A DNA stretch of 64,000 nucleotides, taken from the NCBI GenBank assembly GCA_005406025.1, contig BGZK01000150.1, positions 372,001 to 436,000 of the forward strand, given 5' to 3'. Position numbers and translations under genes: made by a program. Below the pieces are notes generated by a model, which saw only the letters and a program-made list of their open reading frames with translations, did not search any database and was not told the DNA's origin. Of the stretch, positions 24,501 through 37,660 are shown in pieces; positions within the stretch are counted from its first letter, which is position 1, and every line of letters begins with the position of its first letter. The DNA is from Eumeta japonica (lineage: Eukaryota > Arthropoda > Insecta > Lepidoptera > Psychidae).

Positions 24501-26936
24501 TTAGAAACGAATACACTTTTTCCTTTGTTCTATTCATACAAATAGAAGTGTTCTCATACCTTATAAAAGATATTTATTTATTTAATGGTTTTCTTGCGCC
24601 ATCATATTCAATACAATAATAAGTATTTTCTCAACGTCGTTTTCCTAGACTTCGCGTATTCGTTCTCGATTACGTGATTCATAACTTTGCAACGACGAAA
24701 ACCCCATGCGGTTTCGATGCAGTGGATTTTACGTGACACGTGCATGAAAAAGATAAAATACAGACAGATGGACGGGCACTTTAAAAACCATCGCTGCGGT
24801 TTTTTGCTGATGTCGGTTACGCGTCTAGCATTTTCGACGTCCGGTCACGTGTGTTCACATAATACACCTGTACGATGAATTTGTTCTAAGTTGTGCTGTT
24901 TTTATTTTGATAAGATGTCGCGTGCAACTCAGTTGGTTTAGTTTAATTTTTCTTCTATTTTCGCCTTGTTTTTGTGTATTTTCCTTTGTTTTTTGTTTAT
25001 TACATCCTGAAAATAAACAAATCACATATTCGTATCGAGAAATAATAGCTTAGGTAACGAGTTGAAAATGGTCTTATAAATACGTGCGATAGCTCATTCG
25101 GTCCGGAATAATGTCTAAAAAAATGTGTCGAAAGCGTTTATTGGTACATGAAAAATTGCAAAAGTTATGAACAATTAAATATGAAATAAAGATATTTCGT
25201 TTTTTGCCGATATCTCGTAAACTATTAATATTTAAGGAATTAAAAAAAAAGATTCTATAAGAGGAGAAAAATTCCTATAAAAAGCCCTTAACTCCTGGAA
25301 CTGTACCTCTATTATTTTCAATTTTAATTTAACGCTGAAAATAGTCTAGAATGTCTAGAAATAATAATGTCTAGAATGGCTAGAAGTAATAATGTCTCCA
25401 AAGGAATTTCTAGACATTATTCCGGATGATCTATTGCACCTATTTTTTTGGTACCACTATCTCTATTTTTCACCATTTTCAACTTGTTACCTGGACTATA
25501 ATTCTCTATTATTCGATTTACGAAAGAGTTTCATCGATTTTTTCTGTCTTTTTTTTTTCTTCATTCCCCAAATGACGCGACAATCCCATCTTCTATAATG
25601 TTTAATCATTGTTCTAGATATTTCATATATTTCCTTCTATGTAGCTTCAGTTTTAATTTTGATTCAACTAATGTAATGTGTAGAAGTCATAGAGAACTAT
25701 AGTGTGTTAAAAAACGAGTCGTGTCGCTTTGCGGTCGAAAATGTAATCAAAGAAACGGACCAACAGGAGCATGTCTTAAAAACGAATTAACAACCCTATC
25801 ACTTACAAACTGCAGAATGATTTTATGTGTGAAATATTCTTTATCGTTTACGGTTCCGTTGCAACAAAAAACGTGATCTTTTTTACATTACACAAAGCAG
25901 TCGGTGACTGGCGGACGACCGGTCTAGCAATTCTATATAGAATGGAATGTCTATACGTATTCTATGAGTTTGTACGTTGCTTCCGGCCTGTGTAAGTTAA
26001 ACTTTGCCCTTGGAACCGCCGCCATTGAATCTATGATAATTGACTTTTTTTTTTTTCTTAATATTGGTTTTGCAGTGTGATGCGCATGCCATCGCACACA
26101 TTCTATTTTATACGAGCTATTGGAAAGACAAGAACAGCCTGACATCATTAAATATTAGCCTTAAATATTACTTAAAATATAATTTTTTTTTTGGTTCGTA
26201 TGTTATATATATGTTACCTTTAACGATCTTTTTTAAATCAGAATTGTTTTTAAATTTTTTTAAGATATTCTAACTAGCTGTTTATTACATAATTAAAAAA
26301 ATATAATATAACAAGTGTTGCAATTTTATTAATATTTTTCTGTGGGTTTAATTACACTTCAAGGGCTACCTATATACGAGATAAATATGTAAACTTATAA
26401 AGACTATATTTCTGACTCCGTATTAATAGTTCATGTGTTGCTAGAATAATTAACGTAAAGTTAATTAATTATTAGTGCTTTTTTGCACATGTTTGGCACT
26501 AACTTTTAGTCCTATGTATTGCACATATTTTGTCTTAAAACTAACCACTTGCAGTACTTATTTGTTTCAATCAATGTTATGTGGGAGGATGTACTGCCTT
26601 CTTTTAACCCTATGTGAATTTCTTAAGTAAGAATATAAAATAAATAAAACTGATTTAAACTTTCCAACAAAGAAATTTTATTAAAAGAAGCCATATAAAA
26701 CTTGTGTGTACGTCCGAATGTTTGTCACATGCGTACATACGAAATCTACGCTATAAATTTTCGCTTCTATCAAATCAACACAAACTATTATAGAAGTGCC
26801 TGATCATTTTATTAGCTTTATAGCGTGTCTTTCGATGAAAGTCGTTTTAAAAGCATTGTATTTTTGTAACGCCCGTATCTAAACCAGCTTTCGCCCTTAG
26901 CTCCGCCGCGTGGACATAATAAATTCCTACATATTT
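24501..26936. other. Intergenic, AT-rich
   Basis: A local triplication of ATGTCTAGAA/ATAATAATGTCTAGAATGG occurs at 25350-25400. At 26880-26935 there is a GCTTTCGCCC..GCTCCGCCGCGTGG motif, shared with 21.22, 30.84 and 34.78 kb. No gene. Confidence 0.
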
Positions 26937-27380
26937 TTAACCGACTTCAAAATTTAAAAAAGGAGGTTCTCAATTCGACTATATTTTTTTTATGTTTGTT
27001 ACCTCAGAACTTTCGACTGGGTGAACCGATTTCGATGATTATTTTTTTATTAGAAAGGATGTACTTCAAGGGTACTTTGATGAGGGTTTGGTTATGGGAT
27101 CTATGCTAAGGGAAGGGAATTCTTCAATTCTTAGGAGCAAATTAACAATACTCGGCCAAATCTTTTATAGGCTATCCGGATATTTGAGTCACCTACCATA
27201 ACGTTGTTATGGTCAAGTAATTGTCGTAGTCGAGTATGATGATCAATGGAACTCCTTAACGGCTTACAGTAAGGGTGCGATCTATGAGCAGCACGTTTAG
27301 CAGGTCTATTTATTCATTCATTAAAAATCAAAAAATAAATAAAAATTTTACCAAAAAAAAACCGACTTGAAAACAAAAAT
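26937..27380 (+). repeat. Dispersed repeat with ACCGACTTC ends (GGAGGTTCTCAATTCGAC family)
   Basis: It starts AACCGACTTCAAAATTTAAA AAAGGAGGTTCTCAATTCGAC, has CTGGGTGAACCGATTTCGATG, and ends near AAAAAAAACCGACTTGAAAAC at 27352-27375. This is a familiar lepidopteran repeat. It carries no open frame. Confidence 0.
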
Positions 27381-28279
27381 TATGATGTTTATTGCTAGAT
27401 AGAAGTGTTTCCTTGGCTGATATCGACTCCAAAAATAACAATAATTGTAACTACATTATTATTATATTTGAAGTGGATGGGACCTACCTACACCTACCTT
27501 CTTGCGTGGTAAACACACAGATCGTACTTACATATTGATGAGTAGAAAAAATAAGTTGAATATTAAGAAGAATACGCAATTATTTTCTTACTTTTTAGTG
27601 CATATTAATTTGTTTTGGAATAAGTTTTTTTTTTTTTTGTTAAAATTTTTCTATCGACCGATAACGTAGTGTCCACCGTGATTTCGATCCTGGTCCCGCT
27701 AAGAGTGTGACGTAGTTTAAGACTAATGGCATGTAATTATAAAAATAATTTCGTATATTAAGCTTACAGATCCTTGTTAAAAATAAATTAAACCTCCAAC
27801 GAATACACCACTGAAATGTTCGTTCTATTTATTCCTTGCAACAGTTTTTACGTCATGCGCTAACGAACAAACGTACAGGCAGACAGGCGAAAATTCTAAA
27901 AATGAATAGTTTTCACTCCTATGACACTTGTATAGATTTCCAGTATTAGTTTTTCAAAAATATTTCTCACTTTACATCGCTGAGTTATAGTTTTATCATG
28001 CGCATAGACGGATCGAGATCTGCGGCCGTAGATCGTGCGCTCGCGCCGAGCTTCACATTATTAATGAACGGGGAAAGTTTAAAATTACGAAGTCGATTAT
28101 GTGATTGACCTTTTGACTCTCTCGCGTTCGGCGACTTATCAAAGAGGCTAGAAATCCGCTCGCGCGTTGCCGGCGTCGTATTTATGTCGCAGGTCGGTCG
28201 TCGATTCCGCCGATTTACGAAACACCCGGCCAATCGTCTGCGCCTATCGCGGTTTATATACGAAAAAAAGACGGTGATC
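27381..28279. other. Intergenic
   Basis: 28000-28240 is GC-richer with 99-codon - and 77-codon + overlapping frames. The latter runs into the LINE fragment. No domain in either. Confidence 0.
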
Positions 28280-28620
28280 GACATAATTTTGAAACCAGAA
28301 ATAAGAATACGCTGTGCTTACAAAGTCATTAATTCGGAGCGATCTGTGTGTGCGTGTTCAATAACGTCTCTGAGAATTTACCCTTACAAGTACAAATATG
28401 ATATTCTTGTTAAGTAAATACTTGGTAAAAAAGAATATTATTGCAATTTCTTATTGCTTGAATGTATTTTGCTTATTATTCTTGAAGAGTAACACTGCCT
28501 TAGAAGTGAGTGGTAATTTCTTAAAATACTGTAGATTCGTAAAATATTTTGAAATTGGATTAATAATTGTGCACCATCGTAGTTATGAAATTGAAAATAA
28601 TAAATTATTGTAACTCAAAA
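28280..28620 (+). mobile_element. Degraded CR1/Jockey-like LINE 3' end
   Basis: A + strand block GTTCAATAACGTCTCTGAGA ATTTACCC followed by AAGAATATTATTGC and the 3' UTR phrase ACTGCCTTAGAAGTGAGTGG parallels the LINE ends at 0.5 and 16.0 kb. Strongly diverged. Confidence 0.
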
Positions 28621-28947
28621 ATTTCTAGGAATTAAATTACGAAGACATTACAAAGAGTTCCAAACATCAGCCGTATTAGGGATGTTCCTAAGTTATTCCT
28701 GAGCAAACATTTCGTTGCAATCCATTTAAAAAGATAAATCTTCCGATTCGATGACCAACTCGATTATGACTCGTGAACAACCGTCAAATGTCACAGTCGT
28801 GTATTTTTAAATTTCTACCATACGTCATTCTGTGAAATCTACCTTAAAAGTGGTTACCTAAGCTGACCTCGCTTAATCATCACACGGTCGTCGCTAACCG
28901 CACCTCGCTCAACGCTTCCATCGACGTAAACATCGTTCCGTCAAATA

Positions 28948-29236
28948 TTACGCCGTACAAAAACTGCAATGTATGTCGTGCATGTCATGCGTTTTATTAT
29001 GTGACGTCATTGTTATACTGAACTCAACCACTTGACCGCCGCCGAGAGCGGGCATACGCCCCTTTAGTCTAGTGCATCGTTTTCTGTCCACGTCCCGCTT
29101 CGCGTCCTGATGAGGGAGGAATCGCACCACAAACCTCATCAGCCCCGACAGATCAGCGAGGTTATAAGCACCAGGATCTAGAACAGAAAAAGGTTGTACC
29201 GAGTTGTGCCCTGGCAGCGGCAAGATTAAACCTGAA
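28948..29236 (-). other. Open frame of about 93 codons after a strong splice-acceptor-like site; identity unknown
   Basis: On the - strand TTGTTTCAG (acceptor-like, ending 29231) is followed by an uninterrupted frame to TAA at 28948: LPLPGHNSVQPFSVLDPGAY, then NLADLSGLMRFVVRFLPHQD. There is no ATG at its start. GC content is above local average. I do not recognise the family. It may be a terminal exon of an unseen - strand gene or a decayed retroelement piece. Confidence 0.
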
Positions 29237-31454
29237 ACAATAATGTTGTCACGTGCAATGTGTAACTAAATAACGTAAATCTATAATTATGTTGCAGCCG
29301 TAAGATTTTAAACACTAGGTCTTTCACATAAAACCGTAGAAATCAACGCCTGCGTACTTTAAATACGCTTATCGATTGTTGTTTGGTAACGATTTAAGAA
29401 GGATGATGGAATTCGAAAAAAAAAATTATTTAAAAAACTTTTCGCCGTCACGGGACGCTCAGAAGATGTGAAACGCTTTAGTTAATATTAGAATCTATAG
29501 TTAATAAATACCAATAAAGTAAATGAATATTAAAAAAAATAAAGTTTGTTAATAAAATCAATCTATTTTTCTTAGTATTTTGAATATAATAATAATTAGA
29601 TAATATCAATATCTATAAATAAAAAATATAATTCGATTTAAATAAAATATATCACTGTTTCGAATTCTTTTAGGAATTCTATTAACTAATTAGTAATAAA
29701 AATAAATACGTGCAAATCAATTGAATTAATTTTAATGGTAATAGATTACAATAGGGTGACGTCACAGTAAATACAACAATAATAAATTCTTTTCAAATAT
29801 TTTAAATTATATGTCAAATATGTCAAGGAAATCGATTAAATAAAGGATTAATGTCAAACTTTATTTTGGGGACAACAAATTCAAAGTATAATTATAACAC
29901 AAAATACAAAACTTAAGTAATAAAACAAACATTTGTTTAAAAATGTAATTAAATTATTTATAAAAAAACTACATAAACACACATATATACATAAAATTAA
30001 TTCCTTTTGCTCTTTCATCAGCTCAATGTTTCAGATCATAAAACTCATCTGTATATTTGTTTGAATACGCCAGCCTGTGTAATTAGGAGAATGAGAAAAA
30101 ATTTGTTTGCAGCATATCCATCTGGTAACATGTGTGCTTTAATTGAATTGAATTGAAGTTGTACCTTTTCATGATGTCATATATGTTATTCGGCAATAGT
30201 TGTTTTTTTAAGTTTTCGCAGTAGTTATATTTAACGCCGGGGGTCATTTATTTATTTTATTTCGTATACACGAATGCGGTCAAAAGTAAAATATCAATTA
30301 TCGTTATTAAATTAAGTTAATATATAGATAAATAAAACATTAAAAACTAATGAAAACAAGTGAAACTTCATTACGTTGCTAGTATCTAAGAAAACGGTTT
30401 TACACAACAGAATTTGTCTTAGTTTTGAAGTAACATTCGAGTTTTAATTATTCTAAATCGTATAGCGAGTAGAAATTCTAAAAGCGCATATGTAAGAAAT
30501 CGTGGGCCAGTCAACTACGCTGAAATGAGTCAAAAAAATACATAAAACATAGTTATTTAATATCTAACTATATTAATATAATTATAAATTAAATTAATTC
30601 AATTTTACAGGCAATAAATTTTTGGAGTAAAACTTCTTTAGGCGCTTCTCGGTTAGTAAACTAAAGTAACTTTTTACGAACGGAAGTGACATTTAATAAG
30701 ACTATATTCCGTTGACGCAGATGCCGCGTTTATAGTTTGAATTTGGAAATCGTCCAATATTTTAACTCAGAGTGAACAGTGTTCAATAATGGCAACACTG
30801 AGGCAAACTTTTAATACATTTATTAACATTATTTTACTGAGCTGTGCCCGCGCTCCGCCCGGGTGGACGTACGAGTGCAATGAATTTCTTCGTTGTTTTT
30901 TAAATCGAGTTTTTTCCCCTTTTAATCAAAATCTCGATGTCGGCCTATATTATTAAAATCCGGCACGACTGACAGCTTTTCAGCTTAATCGTAACAGCGC
31001 CAAAGAAAAAGTTTTACTTCAATCGCGTGTAAAGGTTACACGGGCACTCGTAATTTATTATTTTCTGGTCTTGATAAATTTTCGTAATAAAATTCCAATG
31101 TTACGTCCCAAGGCCGTACTAAACTGATCACAACAAAGCCCTAGCCCTATGAGGAAAATATATATGGAAAGTCTTAAACAAACACGACAGGCTAATTCTA
31201 TGTAAGACTGCCTCGTGGCGGCGATTTTCTAAGGTTTCGGAGAAATCCTCCTCTAAAATATACTGTAAAATAGAGAAAGTCAAGTGTTGCCAGGGGCTGG
31301 CGAATGTAAATTAGTTTAGTATAAATTAGAGCTTGACGCGGGTTTCGTATGCGTCGCTGCTTTATTAAAAAAAATAATAGACCATAAACCACGTGGTTTA
31401 TTTAGTACATATATATCCTCATTATATATCATCGTAATAACCTCGCTCGGAGTA
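29237..31454. other. Intergenic, very AT-rich
   Basis: Long AT-rich tracts with stop codons in all frames. A GTGCCCGCGCTCCGCCCGGG TGGACG motif (30845-30870) belongs to a recurrent dispersed repeat. Confidence 0.
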
Positions 31455-31480
31455 CATATATATATATATATATATATATT
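31455..31480. repeat. Short (AT)n microsatellite
   Basis: About 13 AT units, followed by a TTACGGCGATGTTCGTTTGT repeat of the type with CCTCCAAAACGGCGAAACC. Confidence 0.
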
Positions 31481-31659
31481 ACGGCGATGTTCGTTTGTAT
31501 GCTCCCTATGACCTCCAAAACGGCGAAACCGATTTTAAGGAAATTTTCAACAAATCCTCAGATCATCCCAGCGGATGATTCTGTGAAGTTTGATAGCGAT
31601 CGGATCAACAAAATCTCTTTTTGTTATTAAAGTTAAACTTTCTTTCCAGCGCCTCAATT

Positions 31660-31850
31660 TTTTTCGTCCCTCCATCGCATGTCGCATGTCGCATTACAGC
31701 CGGCCGCGGAGTAGGGGTAAAGTGAAAGGCGCGTGGCAGAGCAGCCAAAGCCAATATGGCGGCGCCCATGGCTCGCATCAGCTGGCCGTGTAGCAGTTAT
31801 GTTTTCACTCGCACGTGCAAGTGCCCCGGGGTATTCGTTTGTTTTGATCA
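31660..31850 (+). promoter_or_regulatory. Promoter-like GC-rich patch with YY1-type AATATGGCGGC
   Basis: GC-rich sequence (GCCGGCCGCGG, GGCGGCGCCC) contains AATATGGCGGC at 31753-31763, which matches the YY1/initiator-codon consensus AAnATGGCGGC often found at transcription and translation starts. The ATG at 31756 opens 35 codons to a stop with no recognised domain. It could be a first exon of a + strand gene, possibly the leishmanolysin-like one, but no donor is compelling. Confidence 0.
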
Positions 31851-32149
31851 GTGTATTTCCTAGTACTGATTTCTACGTATTGCGTTTTGTTTCGGTAAAA
31901 TATATTACAGTTTCAAATTTCAAATCGATTGAAGATTAAATCTCAGTTAAAACTGTATTAGATTTTGACAGTCATACATATTGATTGTGTATTTTAAGAT
32001 TGTAAATATTCCATTTTAATTAAAATATCATACAGAAAATAAACTTTACAATTATACTCTAATTCATCTCATTCTCTCGTAGGTTATTTTTTTGGAGTTT
32101 CAATTACATGTGTGACTTGCACACACACACAATTTTTTATAGCATTTTC

Positions 32150-32410
32150 ACCGCTGCCTATGTACACTCGCGACTTCGGAAGAGTCATCAATGCGTTACC
32201 AACCTCTTGAGTAAGAATAGAGATTCATAATAGGATATCTGATGGAGGAGGGAGTGAACTGATGGAGAGGAGAGAAGCTGATTGAAGGAGGTTGTGTAGT
32301 GTTGGAGGCGAGGGTGGACAGTGGGCCACCGGAACTTTCACTCACTAGACGAAATGCATCAACGGAAACTGTTACTTCATGCTCGTATTATGTTTGAGTG
32401 TGCTATCACA
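32150..32410 (+). repeat. GCCCATGGAC-family dispersed repeat
   Basis: GAGTCATCAATGCGTTACCA, AATAGGATATCTGATGGAGG, GGGCCACCGGAACTTTCACT and GTATTATGTTTGAGTGTG follow the family order. An extra purine-rich stretch (GGAGAGGAGAGAAG...) of about 60 bp sits in the middle. Confidence 0.
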
Positions 32411-32892
32411 TCGGTCGAGCCGGACCATAGTTGATCTAGAACACATAGTTGACCAGAGTTTTACCACAGCATAGCTCTACCACAATAACTGCAAGTTTGT
32501 GTCATGTTTTCCCTAAAAATAATACATTTTTTTTGGGAGTAACAAGGCACTATACCTATAGATATTTGCTAAAATTTCGTCACATGGCCGCTCACATCCA
32601 TCCACCAGAAGTCGCCTGGCCATAAATAATTACTGCTACCCGTGGGAAACCGGGGCCTGTCGCTAGTTGGTTTGTAAAAGTCGAAACCGATCGAAGACGA
32701 CACATCTGTCGGCCGTCAAAGGTTCTTCTCTAACCATTTCTTGCAAAATATGAATGCAGTTTAACGTACGAGGTCACTAGTCTTGTTTGAGGTCAATGTT
32801 TCGTAGTGCTCATCGATCACATAGTCCAATCGTTAACTCGATGTGATGTCATGTCATTAATATGTTTAGACTTTGAATAAGTATTCAAAAAA

Positions 32893-33078
32893 TCGAATGT
32901 GAGTTCACACGCGGTAGAAGTGAAACTTAGTATTCTGGTAATTTTATGAGAATCAGGTGAGAATACACTATGGAGGTGGTAAACAGAGAGAAAGTGCGAT
33001 TGATCGACATTTTTTTGTTACTTAGGTAACATTTTAGTAAAGATAAAAATTGTTCGATTCGATATGAAATATTTTTTA
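32893..33078. repeat. GAAGTGAAACTTC-type element, left part
   Basis: TGTGAGTTCACACGCGGTAG AAGTGAAACTTAG, then ATACACTATGGAGGTGGTAA and ATTTTAGTAAAGATAAAAATTG align word for word with 38845-39015, same orientation. The right end is missing. Confidence 0.
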
Positions 33079-34195
33079 AAGATGCGCGATAGTCACAACG
33101 ATCCGACAGAAAATAATGAGCTATGGGAATCCAGCTTAGACGGTTCAGCTACGAACCCTAATTTGGGAAACACCTATGTATGCCTATATCTCTGGTAAAC
33201 AGACACTAAACCCTTTGATCGGCATCATTATGAGCATCCCCTCAATGCCTGACGTGACACTGTCGAATTTCTTCATGTTGCGCGTGCGCAATATCCATTG
33301 TATGCACATTAAAGTTTTCCAGTCTCGGCACGTCAGAAAAAGTATGAACGACTACAGAACGCATCTTACACGAACACATCTCGCACTTGATCGGTTTATG
33401 GTGCTTTGGGCGGTTACGGGAGCAGGGTTTTTAAAATGCATCACCATCAAATAACAAGGCCTCGACGGTCGGCCGTCGTCTCTGAAGTCATCCATTACTG
33501 CAGTTGCACGCGCGTCGTCATACCCATAAAGGCGGCCTAGCGCCTAGTCCCAGAATCTATACTTGATTCTGTTGATAGTCTAGCTCATAACTTTTGGCTG
33601 ATAACCTGTATTTGTCTATGTTGTATAATATAGCATTATGAAATTATTATAGTATTGACGGATATGTCATATTAACTATTTGCCTATGCGTTCAACTTAT
33701 TCTTCAAAAGTGCCACGTCAGCGATCTAATTACCACGTAACTTTCGTACCTATATTCCAATATATATTATACGCCAAAATGCACTCGAGAGTATATTTTC
33801 AAATCGCATTTCACTGCCTCACCCACATTTACTTGTTGTATATGCGTCTGTTGCAGTTAAACGCGGTCTGGTCGCGCACGCGAACCTCCGACGGCTGTTT
33901 TCGTTATGACGGCACAGAGGCGCATTTCAATAAAGCGCTAATTGCCACCGTCGACTTCGCCCCTTCTTACGAGGCGGGACATACCCTTGTACTTCGCACG
34001 TACCGCGCGCCGTACGTGTTCCGTGTACGGGATCGGTCTGTCTGTCTGTCTGTCGTATTAATTTTGTGGGCACCAGATGCAGCTTTAAGTCACAACTTTA
34101 TCGACTAAATTTCGTCTTTATTGTCTCTAAACGTGTGTATATTATGATGTACATACTACAGAAATCCATAAAATAATCACAAACCACAAAGCTTG
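33079..34195. other. Intergenic
   Basis: Two open + frames (33176-33454, 92 codons with ATG; 33686-34108, 140 codons from ATG) lack recognisable features. CTGTCTGTCTGTCTGTC lies at about 34038-34054. No exon is supportable. Confidence 0.
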
Positions 34196-34315
34196 TAGTT
34201 TGGGGACATCCATTAACTACGTGAGGCGATTTTGATAATTTTTAAACCCCCCGAGGGTTTGGCCTGAGCACCCCACCCTTAATCTCACGTGAGATTTATC
34301 AAAATTATCAAGTAT
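34196..34315. repeat. Relative of the GGGGTCGTCCA/TACGTCAC element, short copy
   Basis: GGGGACATCCATTAACTACG followed by TGAGGCGATTTTGATAATTT resembles the left end of the element at 40939. The right part has the reversed phrase CACGTGAGATTTATCAAAATTATCAA, so the copy is a roughly 115-bp imperfect palindrome (TTTTGATAATTTTT / AAAATTATCAA). Confidence 0.
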
Positions 34316-34639
34316 TTAACCTCATTTTAGTAAATTTTATCCCGTTTTCTTTCGATTTTGCACTGTTTCTTGTGAAAAAAATTACCTGATATTTGTCGAG
34401 TCCCCACCACCGCCGTAAGATTGGGTGAGATTCGGCTTGACAAACCCCAAATGGATGCTCCCTTTGTTTGGAGGACGCAGGGGCCAGAGGGTATTGGGAC
34501 AAACGCTACTCTTACAGACTTGGGAGAGAAGGTGTTACCAAAACAACTGCCCAATTTTTAATCTATTCTCCTTCGAAAATTGACAAGATATATAGAATCC
34601 ATCATTGCTGTTACCAATGTATTATTTTTTGGCATTGTT

Positions 34640-34750
34640 AGGATTCCGTAGCACAAAAGTAAAAACAGAACCCTTGTAGGATCACTGTGTTGTCCGTCCC
34701 TCTGTCTGTCGAGGCCTTTTATCTCGGAAGCAATTCATGCAAAGACGAGA
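34640..34750 (-). repeat. GGCCAAGTGCGAG-family right end, reverse
   Basis: AGGATTCCGTAGCACAAAAG, AACAGAACCCTTGTAGGATC and TTGTCCGTCCCTCTGTCTGTC match the reversed right end of the family. The start of the next sequence (GCTTTCCGCCCTCGG, 34785) belongs to another common repeat motif. Confidence 0.
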
Positions 34751-37318
34751 GACGTGTAATATTATACATAACTAGCTTTCCGCCCTCGGTTTCGACTGCA
34801 TGGAAATAAAATATATTTGCTTCGTTGATCGACATTGCCGTCGATCCGAATCTCGGACTGGCCTCCAGTTGCGATTATGGCAATGATCCTAATTACTGTT
34901 CCGGTCGCGCTATCGATGGCAGCCCCGCGGCCTCATTATCTAAAACAAATCGATTTCTGATTTGACATGATTTTAGGAATTATCTTAGTCACTACCAACT
35001 TGATATTTCGAAATGCTAATTGTCCTTCTATGAACAGTGTTGTCTCTACAGTGAAATCTATGAATCATAAAAATGAAATTTAGCGGATTTATGAATGTGA
35101 ATTTAGACAACTCTAACCAGCTGAAACACGACTAGGATATGTTATTCGGTTGTGGAGGTCCTATGCTCACCTTCTGGCCCCATCATCAGATCGGTCCGAT
35201 TATACCATATTATCGTATAGCCATCAATATTCGATAAGCGTGCCAAGTTTCGATTTAAACTGAGCTTTAAAGTTGCTCATAGTTGCGCATAAGAACAACA
35301 TTTTTTTATACACAACAAATTCGAGCCGCAAATCGATTCCGGGATCAGAACCGATGTTTGATTTTGCGTAAAAAGCCGCCGGTTCCGTGGAATTTGATCC
35401 CGGTTACATTTTCAATTTTGATTCCGGTTCCATTTTTAATTTTGGTTCCGGTTCCATTTTCAATTTTGGTCCCGGTTTCGGCTCACGATTCTGCTCCCTC
35501 CTTGCTTTGAATTAGCTTCCGCTAGCGAGCATTTGGACGAAGGTGGAGCAAATGCTAGTGTCAAAATAAAATATTGGGCTATATTTCTGGGGGATGATGT
35601 ACCTTTCTATGAATAAAACCTTTTGTAGACTCGGTGTAGCAGTTCGTTTCATAAGTACAAATATGCTTATAAAGTCAGGCACAAATGCTAATATAGGTTA
35701 ATAAAAACGCGCACGCACATGAATACAACATTGTGTAAAAATTTCGAAACGATCGGTAATGAATTATAAATTTGGAAATTTGGACAAACGAACATTAAAT
35801 TTTATATATAAATTAATTAGTCCGTACAAAGTTCAATTTGCTCGTAGTTTCCTATTTAAAATAATATTATTGCGAAAAGTATGAACCTTATCTTTTTCAG
35901 ACTTGCATCTCAATAATAAATAAACGACTATCTGCGCTGTGTGGTGTTTGAACGCTTGCATCCGAATGCTTCATTGAAATGCATAAAAGCATAGTTTATT
36001 TAAACTATAAATCAACAAGGAACTGCATGGACTTAGATATAAAACGGAAGGTGTTACGTTTGTGAGCTACTCTCGACATCGAGTTCGTTATATCTGAACA
36101 GAAGACCATATTATTGCCCAATTTGATTCGACGTGTAGGCATAAGTTGCATTGAGGGTGCTCCCGTTCTGTTTTTGACGTGAAACCTCTTTATAATCACA
36201 TCGCAACGTATGGGCAACGAGGTCAGAAAATCGGACGGTAACGAAAAGTCGCCTGTATCGTCTTACCTTAATAACTACGGAACTATTAGTCTTAGAAACG
36301 TGAGTCTGGTTTCATAATTTAGCTCATATAGGCAGGTCGGTGTTATGACCTTGAGCTGGTGCCAGGGCGGGCCGGGGCGGCGGGGGAGGGGCGCTCGCTC
36401 GTTTCTATTGACCATAACTCACGACTCGCATTTGATAGCGCCGTGATTCTTTCGTATGTTAATAAAGTTTATTAGGACAATCGACTCAACTAAAAATGAG
36501 TGCAATTTGAACTATAGTTATAGCTAGAGACAATCAAAAAATTGTATAAAAAAATTATAAAAATCCAGTATATCGGCCTCGGCCCGTGTTAGAGCCAGCC
36601 AGAAATATGAATCAAGGCTATTGTTGGGAGTAGGGGGCTATGGCCCGCGTATAGGTACCCTCATGCCCGGCATTGAGTGGGGCGGCTTCAGGAGTGACCC
36701 AAAGTTGTCACGGAACGCTCAGTAGAGACGCCGACTCCGCGAGCAACTCTACCGCTGCTATGCCTGTCACCTTTCAGTGTCTGTTTTGTATTAAATTTTT
36801 TTGAACGAATTCAGCCTTGTGTTCATTTCTATGTTCAACATTAGAAGCGTCTCTCTTGACTAGTTTTATGTTAATAAGAAACTATATTAACAATGTGCGC
36901 AACGTTTGGCGATACCGACATTTTGGTGACAGATCATATCACATTAGAATGCAACCACAGTTCATAGATGGCGTCCGATAAATTATTATCGGACATTTAG
37001 TTGTTTTTAAAATCTTATTATTATTGCTCGTTTGTTTTCTAAAATCATTAATGTGTTTCCTATTATTATTGTATGTAAAAAAGTCGGTTTTCGAGCGATA
37101 ATTTTACGTGATAATGTCATAAGAAAACATTGATGAAAAATTGCATGCTTTTACGAATTGAATTGAATTATTATCACTGGAAGCAAATGTTGTTGTAATA
37201 AACAACGGAAACCACATTAACTTTTCACTTCACTTTATAAACAGGTGACAAAACAGTTGACGTGTAGGTTGTGTGCGGCCGCTGTCTCTCTTCTACTCTG
37301 ACGCATCGGCCGATGGAG
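34751..37318. other. Intergenic
   Basis: Includes the tandem motif at 35.4 kb, a GC-rich spot at 36360-36405 (GGCGGGCCGGGGCGGCGGGG GAGGGGCG) and no exon. Confidence 0.
35385..35490. repeat. Tandem TTTTGATTCCGGTTCCAT repeat
   Basis: Four imperfect copies of a 30-bp unit (CCGGTTCCATTTTCAATTTTG and variants). Together with 62.3, 20.4 and 21.3 kb this indicates a recurring GATTCCGG-rich motif in this genome. Confidence 0.
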
Positions 37319-37430
37319 TGGAAGAGAGATCGCTCGTTCCGCGCTCTCGCTCTCGCACGCTCGGCTCAGGCGGAACGCGATAATGAGTCATGCTTTTTCG
37401 TACGTGCAGCCGGTGTTCATCGATTTGTAA
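37319..37430 (+). repeat. Direct duplication, copy 1 (112 bp)
   Basis: TGGAAGAGAGATCGCTCGTT ... GCTCTCGCTCTCGCACGCTC ... AATGAGTCATGCTTTTTCGT ... CATCGATTTGTAA. It is about 95% identical to copy 2 at 37661, differing by a CT-unit length change and a few substitutions. It is followed by the AACGTTGTCACGTCAAAA phrase also found at 8.6 kb. Confidence 0.
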
Positions 37431-37660
37431 AACGTTGTCACGTCAAAACGGACGGACGGAATGATAAGTTTTTATCATAAATTAAACTATTCTCTCCTTT
37501 GTTTGGAGAACACACTGGCACATAGGTCCACGATGTGGTGCCAACTTGTGTGAACAGCCCCCAACCCGTAAGGCTTAAGGTCCAAAGTCCCCTTGAACTC
37601 AAATAAAAAGATTGTGGGATGATATAGCTCAACAGTGGGGTGATTAAAAGAGAGAAAAGA

